The notes under the pieces were generated by a model. It worked only from the letters and a program-made list of their open reading frames with translations. It made no database searches and had not been told where the DNA came from. From NCBI GenBank assembly GCA_028280025.1, contig JANQMO010000008.1:1-17197 (forward strand): a stretch of DNA of 17,197 bases. The letters run 5' to 3'. The position numbers and the translations under genes were made by a program. Numbering within the stretch: position 1 is the first letter of the stretch; the number at the start of each line of letters is the position of its first letter. Positions 12,751 through 17,197 of this stretch are shown in pieces. The DNA comes from Chlorobium sp. GTDB taxonomy: Bacteria > Bacteroidota > Chlorobiia > Chlorobiales > Chlorobiaceae.

Positions 12751-14077
12751 ATTTTTTCCTCAAACGTTGCGCAAAGCCGCCGTTATAGCCTTCATGTTGT
12801 CCCGGAAGGGTTAGAAAAGAGCCGGGAGCGGATTCATGCTCCTGAAAAATATTTTCAGGCAGTTTTACAGGCGGCGATTCCCGTTCGAAATCGGGATGAC
12901 GTTCCAGAAAATGATGTATCTGGAGTGCATTTTCTTCAGGTTCCACGGAGCAGGTGGCGTAGACCAGTATTCCACCGGGTTTCAACAGTTCGGCGGCGTG
13001 ATCGAGAAGCTCTGCCTGGAGGGATGTCAGTTCCTCCAGTTTTTCCGGGCTTGTTCGCCAGCGAAGCTCGGCTATTTTTCCCAGTACGCCGGTGCCTGTA
13101 CAGGGTGCGTCAAGAAGAAGGGCGTCAGGCTGAACATCAGGGCGAAACGTACGGGCATCGGCAGGGACGGTCCGGATGATCGATATGCCCATTGTTTCGG
13201 CGCGTGCTGCGATTTTGGCGCACTTGTTAGGGTAACGGTCTACAGCAAGAATTGTTCCTTCGTTTCGCATCAGTTCGGCAAGATAGGTCGCTTTGCCTCC
13301 CGGAGCGGCGCACATATCGATAATTGTGTCGCCTTTGTCGGGATTGAGCAGCAGGCATGGCAGGGCCTGAGTCGGGTTCTGCACGCTGAGCAGCCCGAGA
13401 CGGATGAATGGTTCACAGGCCTCGAAATTCTGTGCCAGGATACATTGTTCCGGCGTTGCAACGCTGAAGGGTATCGATGCATCGTTCAGCGCCTTGTACA
13501 TAGTTTCAATGTCTGTCTTCAGTGTGTTGATTCGCAGGGCAAGCAACGGCGGCTCATTATCGGCGGCAAGCATGGCTTTTGTCACAGATTCTCCATAATG
13601 GTCAAGCCAGCGTTGAACGAGCCATTCCGGGTGTGACGTTTCTATTGACAGTTGCCGGCACAGAGACCCCTGAATATCGAAGATCGGTGCTCCGGATTCC
13701 GATGACATGCTGCGCAGCACTCCATTGACCATGCCTGCCAGGTGCTTTCCCTTGTATTTTCTTGCGAGTTTGACCGATTCGCTGACAGCAGCCCAATCGG
13801 GTACCCTGTTCAGGAAAAGAAGCTGATAAGCGCCGAGGCGCAGGATGTTTCGCAAGAGAGGAGCAGCCTTTTCAAGGTCGTGATGGTAGTACTGCCGTAT
13901 TGCATGATCAAGTTTCAGTTGCAGGCGAAGTGTGCCGTTGAAAAGTTCTGTAGCAAGAGCTCGGTCGCTGGTGCCGGGTTTGTGCCGCTTGAACAGCTTG
14001 TCGAGCGCATGCTCCGATTTCATGTTCTTCTGTTCTGTTTCCTGCAGGGCCAGGAGCGTGATCTCTCTTGCGTTCAT
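12749..14077 (-). CDS. rsmB: 16S rRNA (cytosine-967 C5)-methyltransferase RsmB
   Basis: The protein has 442 residues. An N-terminal NusB-like helical domain (about 1-135: LFNGTLRLQLKLDHAIRQYY, LRLGAYQLLFLNRVPDWAAV, VNGVLR) is followed by the RsmB methyltransferase domain. SAM is bound by DMCAAPGGKATYLAEL (254-269) and AVDRYPNK. The two catalytic cysteines are C326 in LLDAPCTGTGVLGK (motif IV) and C376 in YATCSVEPEEN (motif VI). It methylates C967 of 16S rRNA in the ribosomal P-site region. The NusB fusion separates RsmB from other m5C enzymes such as RsmF. The C-terminus GYNGGFAQRLRKK is a normal family end. It is divergent from metY and first in the order rsmB then xerD, with a 132-bp spacer. 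Confidence 0.95.
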   Translation of the reverse strand: MNAREITLLALQETEQKNMKSEHALDKLFKRHKPGTSDRALATELFNGTLRLQLKLDHAIRQYYHHDLEKAAPLLRNILRLGAYQLLFLNRVPDWAAVSESVKLARKYKGKHLAGMVNGVLRSMSSESGAPIFDIQGSLCRQLSIETSHPEWLVQRWLDHYGESVTKAMLAADNEPPLLALRINTLKTDIETMYKALNDASIPFSVATPEQCILAQNFEACEPFIRLGLLSVQNPTQALPCLLLNPDKGDTIIDMCAAPGGKATYLAELMRNEGTILAVDRYPNKCAKIAARAETMGISIIRTVPADARTFRPDVQPDALLLDAPCTGTGVLGKIAELRWRTSPEKLEELTSLQAELLDHAAELLKPGGILVYATCSVEPEENALQIHHFLERHPDFERESPPVKLPENIFQEHESAPGSFLTLPGQHEGYNGGFAQRLRKK

Positions 14078-14181
14078 GTAGACAAAATCCGTTAGGATGG
14101 TGTTCCTTCTGTATAAGGCATATGATATGGGACTTCGATTTGTAAAATAGTAATCTCTGTTGTAGATTGAGACCAGCTAAA

Positions 14182-14201
14182 GAAGTTCTTTGAAGTTCTT
14201 T
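14182..14201 (+). repeat. Perfect 10-bp direct repeat upstream of the metY leader
   Basis: GAAGTTCTTT occurs twice in tandem (14182-14191, 14192-14201), one helical turn apart, followed by CTCTATAAA (TATAAA at 14205-14210). It could be part of the metY promoter region or an activator site. No -35 box with proper spacing to TATAAA is visible. Confidence 0.35.
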
Positions 14202-14220
14202 CTCTATAAATCGATAAGCT

Positions 14221-14322
14221 ATCATCCAGAAAGGTGGAGGGAGTGGCCCTGAGAAGCCTTGGCAACCGTCGGTAACGATTGGTGCCAATTCCATCCCGGA
14301 CAGAACGTGCGGGGCAGATGAT
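14221..14322 (+). ncRNA. SAM-I (S-box) riboswitch aptamer upstream of metY-metX
   Basis: The core blocks of the S-box are present in order: AGGTGGAGGGAGTGGCCC, the kink-turn region ending GCCTTGGCAACC, a P3 arm closed by a GTAA tetraloop (CGTCG-GTAA-CGAT), GGTGCCAATTCC, and a P4 arm CCCG/CGGG (14295-14298/14310-14313). P1 is ATCATC (14221-14226) with GATGAT (14317-14322). SAM binding normally stabilises P1 and shuts down expression of methionine synthesis genes, which fits metY-metX downstream. The exact structure was drawn by eye. Confidence 0.93.
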
Positions 14323-14395
14323 TGTCGATACAGCTTGTGTATCCATACCATTTTCTGCCTCCGCTTGCTTTTCTTCTATCCAGCCCCAGCCTCAG

Positions 14396-14418
14396 GATGA
14401 TTGCTGAAATCATCTTTT
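14396..14418 (+). terminator. Terminator-like hairpin of the riboswitch expression platform
   Basis: GATGATT (14396-14402) pairs with AATCATC (14408-14414) around the loop GCTGA, followed by TTTTATT. It ends ten bases before ATG 14429, so it could stop transcription or block ribosome entry. The right arm is equally complementary to the P1 3' strand GATGATT at 14317-14323, giving a plausible alternative pairing when SAM is absent. Confidence 0.6.
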
Positions 14419-14428
14419 ATTGACAATC

Positions 14429-15721
14429 ATGAGCAATTCGCCATCTCCTTTACGATTTGAAACGCTTCAGGTCCATGCGGGCCAGGAGCCTGATCCCGTC
14501 ACGAAATCGCGCGCGGTACCTATCTATCAGACAACATCATACGTTTTCGACAGCGTTGAGCACGGCGCCAGCCTGTTTGCGCTCAAAGAAGCCGGTAATA
14601 TCTATACACGGCTCATGAACCCGACGACCGATGTGCTTGAAAAGCGGCTTGCTGCTCTTGAAGGCGGAAAAGCGGCACTCGCTGTTGCCAGCGGTCATTC
14701 GGCGCAATTTATTGCGTTGACAAATCTCTGTCAGGCAGGCGATTCGATTGTTTCTTCCAGTTTTCTTTACGGCGGCACCTACAACCAGTTCAAAGTATCG
14801 TTTCCGAGACTCGGCATTACAACCAGGTTTGTCGAAACGCTCACTGCCGAAGCTTTTGAACGACAGATAGACGACTCAACCAGGGCGCTCTATCTTGAAT
14901 CGATAGGAAACCCCGCTTTTCACGTACCTGATTTCGAAGCGATTGCAAACGTGGCTCATGCCAGCGGTCTTCCGCTTATTGTCGATAACACCTTTGGCTG
15001 TGCCGGTTATCTCTGCAGACCTATTGATCACGGCGCCGATATTGTCGTCAATTCGGCAACCAAATGGATTGGCGGACACGGAACATCGATGGGCGGGATC
15101 ATTGTCGATGCAGGATCGTTTGACTGGGGGAACGGCAGGTTCAGTATGTTCACCGAGCCCTCTCCAGGCTATCACGGATTGAATTTTCATCAAACGTTCG
15201 GCAATCTTGCATTCATCGTTCGAGCAAGGGTTGAAGGGCTTCGTGATTTCGGCCCCGCTTTAAGTCCGCTTAATGCATTTCTCCTGTTGCAGGGAATCGA
15301 GACGTTGTCGCTTCGGGCACAGCGTCACGCCGACAATACCATGGAACTTGCGCTCTGGCTGGAGGAACATCCCGTAGTTGCATGGGTCAACTATCCTGGC
15401 CTGTCATCGCATCCAACCCATCAGAACGCAACAAAATACCTGACCAACGGATTCGGTTGTGTTCTGACATTCGGTTTGAAAAAAGGGTATGAGGGAGCCG
15501 TTCACTTTATTGAAAACGTTTTGCTTGCCAGCCATCTTGCAAATGTAGGCGACGCAAAAACGCTGGTGATTCATCCGGCATCCACCACCCATCAGCAGCT
15601 CAACGAGGAAGAGCAGGCAGCAGCCGGAGTCGGCAGGGATATGATCAGGGTATCGGTCGGTATCGAGCACATAGAAGATATCAAGGCGGATTTCGAACAG
15701 GCTTTCTCACAAATTTCGTGA
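14429..15721 (+). CDS. metY: O-acetylhomoserine sulfhydrylase (MetY)
   Basis: This is a 430-residue Cys/Met-metabolism PLP enzyme. It would convert O-acetylhomoserine and sulfide to homocysteine and acetate, direct sulfhydrylation, which makes sense in a sulfide-rich physiology. YQTTSYVF (33-40) and RLMNPTTDVLEKRLAALEGG (61-80) are typical, D186 (IVDNTFG) contacts the PLP nitrogen, and NSATKWIGGHG (208-218) carries the PLP lysine K212. A length of about 430 with the extended central region (around 220-255) favours MetY over the shorter MetB/MetZ. The frame opens at TTG 14420, but ATG 14429 gives the usual MSNSPSPLRFETLQVHAG start. There is no clear Shine-Dalgarno; the AGGA at 14394 lies at the base of the riboswitch hairpin. 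It is followed 70 bp later by metX, which makes its substrate. Confidence 0.94.
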   Translation: MSNSPSPLRFETLQVHAGQEPDPVTKSRAVPIYQTTSYVFDSVEHGASLFALKEAGNIYTRLMNPTTDVLEKRLAALEGGKAALAVASGHSAQFIALTNLCQAGDSIVSSSFLYGGTYNQFKVSFPRLGITTRFVETLTAEAFERQIDDSTRALYLESIGNPAFHVPDFEAIANVAHASGLPLIVDNTFGCAGYLCRPIDHGADIVVNSATKWIGGHGTSMGGIIVDAGSFDWGNGRFSMFTEPSPGYHGLNFHQTFGNLAFIVRARVEGLRDFGPALSPLNAFLLLQGIETLSLRAQRHADNTMELALWLEEHPVVAWVNYPGLSSHPTHQNATKYLTNGFGCVLTFGLKKGYEGAVHFIENVLLASHLANVGDAKTLVIHPASTTHQQLNEEEQAAAGVGRDMIRVSVGIEHIEDIKADFEQAFSQIS

Positions 15722-15791
15722 GAGCGGAAACTGTTGTTATCATGATAAAAGATGCCGGAATTCCTTGTTAAACGTGAAAACGCCTTCCCGG

Positions 15792-16865
15792 ATGGAGTAT
15801 ATCGATATCATCTCTGAAAAGACAGCTTTTCTGGTCAGCCGCAAACCCTTCAGTCTGGAGCTCGGAGGGGAACTGCCTGAAACGACTGTCGCGTATCGCA
15901 CATGGGGCACGCTGAACAGGGAACGCAGCAATGTTGTGCTCGTCTGTCATGCCCTTACAGGTTCCGCGGATGCCGACACTTGGTGGGACGGGATGTTTGG
16001 CGAAGGGAAAGGGTTTGACGAGACGAAGGATTTTATCGTCTGCAGCAATGTTCTCGGGAGCTGTTACGGATCGACAGGTCCGCTGTCACTCAATCCGTTG
16101 ACAAACAGGCGTTACGGCCCCGATTTTCCACCGATTACCATTCGCGACATGGTTCGTCTGCAGCGGCTCCTTCTCGACGCGCTGGGCGTAGAGCAGGTGA
16201 AGCTGGTTGTCGGAGCCTCTCTTGGCGGCATGCAGGTTCTCGAATGGGGCTGTATGTATCCCGACAAGGTAAGAGGTTTGATGCCTATGGGAGCTTCCGG
16301 GCGGCATTCGGCCTGGTGTATCGCGCAAAGCGAAGCGCAGCGGCAGGCGATCATGGCTGACCGGGACTGGAACGGGGGATGGTATGAGCCCGGCGTTCAG
16401 CCTGCAAAGGGACTGGCTGCGGCGCGGATGATGGCGATGTGCTCCTACCGGAGCTTCGACAACTTCCAGCAGCGGTTCGGACGGGAAACGCAGGATGGGG
16501 GACTGTTCCAGGCAGAAAGCTACCTCCGATACCAGGGAGAAAAGCTTGTCGGCCGCTTCGACGCCAACACGTACCTTACCTTGACCCGGGCAATGGACAC
16601 CCATGATGTCGCACGCGGGAGAGGCGAGTACACACGTGTTCTCGAATCCCTGTCCATGCCGGTCGAAGTGTTGTCTATAACATCCGATCTGCTCTATCCG
16701 AAGGAAGAGCAGGAAGAGCTTGCGGGGCACATTCCCGACAGCCGGATCGAGTACCTGCATGAATCATACGGTCACGATGCCTTTCTGATCGAGGTTGACA
16801 AGGTAAGCAAGCTGGTGAAAGCGTTCAGGGATAAGATCACGGTGAAGGACAGTTCGGCTGCCTGA
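15792..16865 (+). CDS. metX: Homoserine O-acetyltransferase MetX
   Basis: This is a 357-residue alpha/beta-hydrolase-fold enzyme transferring acetyl from acetyl-CoA to homoserine. VCHALTGSADADTWWDG (51-67) is the oxyanion region, GASLGGMQ (141-148) holds nucleophile S143, and D299 (SITSDLLYP) and H328 (SYGHDAFL) complete the triad. NVLGSCYGSTGP is the standard family block after the oxyanion loop. Some enzymes with this fold use succinyl-CoA or act on serine; the partner MetY points to O-acetylhomoserine, but the acyl donor is inferred. Start: ATG 15792 gives MEYIDIISEKTAF; GTG 15774 or TTG 15765 in the same frame would add 6 or 9 residues. No Shine-Dalgarno distinguishes them. It is co-directional with metY and probably under the same riboswitch. 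Confidence 0.94.
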   Translation: MEYIDIISEKTAFLVSRKPFSLELGGELPETTVAYRTWGTLNRERSNVVLVCHALTGSADADTWWDGMFGEGKGFDETKDFIVCSNVLGSCYGSTGPLSLNPLTNRRYGPDFPPITIRDMVRLQRLLLDALGVEQVKLVVGASLGGMQVLEWGCMYPDKVRGLMPMGASGRHSAWCIAQSEAQRQAIMADRDWNGGWYEPGVQPAKGLAAARMMAMCSYRSFDNFQQRFGRETQDGGLFQAESYLRYQGEKLVGRFDANTYLTLTRAMDTHDVARGRGEYTRVLESLSMPVEVLSITSDLLYPKEEQEELAGHIPDSRIEYLHESYGHDAFLIEVDKVSKLVKAFRDKITVKDSSAA

Positions 16866-16926
16866 TGAGCATCTTGAACCGCCGGGCGATCTGACTGCTT
16901 CATCTCATTTTCCGACTTCGACCTTT

Positions 16927-16961
16927 GCCGGTAAGGCGATATCCATGCCTGGGATTACGGC
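16927..16961. terminator. Imperfect inverted repeat between convergent metX and right-edge gene
   Basis: GCCGGTAA (16927-16934) pairs with TTACGGC (16955-16961) with one bulged G, and GGC/GCC pairs inside. It lies between the metX stop and the stop of the minus-strand gene. There is no T tract, so this is only a candidate two-way terminator. Confidence 0.3.
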
Positions 16962-17197
16962 TATTCGAAGATAGCCCGGAGAATATCTTTTTCTTTCTTT
17001 CCATTCAGTGCAGCAATCTCCTTGACTGTCATGGCTGTTCCGGCTTCGGTAATTCCACTGTTCTGAAATTTGCGGATAATCGCGGCACTGCTTTGATTCG
17101 TCATATCCGCGAGGGTTTCAATTTTTGCCGACTCGAGTGCCCGGAACATGTTCTTTTTGAAACTGCCTTTTTCAGAAGATGGTACGAAAACAGAAAG
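16961..17197 (-). CDS. C-terminal part of an unidentified protein (N-terminus outside window)
   Basis: The minus-strand frame is open from the right edge to the stop at 16961, giving 78 residues; the ATG at 17149 is internal to this open stretch, so the gene probably starts beyond the window. Two similar helical units are visible: ETLADMTNQSSAAIIRKFQNSGI and, after a T-A-M turn, TVKEIAALNGKKEKDILRAIFE. This pattern (T-L/V-x-E/D-I/M-A...G-x.....I...) resembles the soluble tail repeats found at the end of some DUF4405-type cytochrome-b-like membrane proteins. The match is from memory and weak. It is convergent with metX. Confidence 0.55.
   Translation of the reverse strand, partial: LSVFVPSSEKGSFKKNMFRALESAKIETLADMTNQSSAAIIRKFQNSGITEAGTAMTVKEIAALNGKKEKDILRAIFE

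Noticed and set aside
15737..15748. 12-bp palindrome TTATCATGATAA between metY and metX
   Set aside because: A perfect palindrome, but short and AT-rich, and without a second copy or an adjacent promoter; the riboswitch already explains regulation of the pair.

Overview
The long middle and right part of the window looks like the chromosome of a green sulfur bacterium (Chlorobi, family Chlorobiaceae). This is inferred from the protein types (a DUF4293-like membrane protein beside pdxA, a PdxA with the GDIHG variant of its N-terminal motif, metY-metX behind an S-box riboswitch) and from the general look of the sequence. No 16S or other taxonomic marker is present, so the assignment is tentative.

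Left edge (1 to about 2190) is visibly AT-rich and unlike the rest. It holds the tail of an unidentified gene, a well-formed integron attC site (404-474), and two same-strand genes: a six-helix membrane protein and an EFR1-type flavodoxin/2x[4Fe-4S] protein. The sequence just after the second stop repeats the left half of the attC. I read this as the edge of an integron cassette array or a relic of one. No integrase gene is in view. Next to it (2415-2997, minus) is a decayed DUF1778/GNAT toxin-antitoxin locus. The antitoxin reading frame is broken at an A AAA AAC heptamer, which could be a programmed -1 frameshift site or a one-base deletion. The acetyltransferase toxin survives only as its N-terminal part.

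From 3072 to 6855 all genes lie on the minus strand: ftsE, then the compact group waaA - DUF4293-like - pdxA (transcribed in that order). The ftsE/pdxA spacer is filled with repeats: a TTGTTGA-type simple repeat, a 29-bp palindromic element and a 7-bp degenerate tandem repeat. From 7125 to 11676 the plus strand carries a DEAD-box RNA helicase with a structured leader, a membrane-anchored protein of unknown function, a beta-CASP metallo-beta-lactamase nuclease and a secreted TPR protein. This is possibly an RNA-metabolism neighbourhood.

From 11702 to 14077 the minus strand carries rsmB and then xerD (transcribed in that order). The divergent plus-strand pair metY-metX (14429-16865) converts homoserine and acetyl-CoA to O-acetylhomoserine and on to homocysteine. 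It is preceded by a SAM-I riboswitch with a terminator-like hairpin just before the start codon. At the right edge a minus-strand gene runs out of the window. Its visible C-terminus has two short helical repeats.
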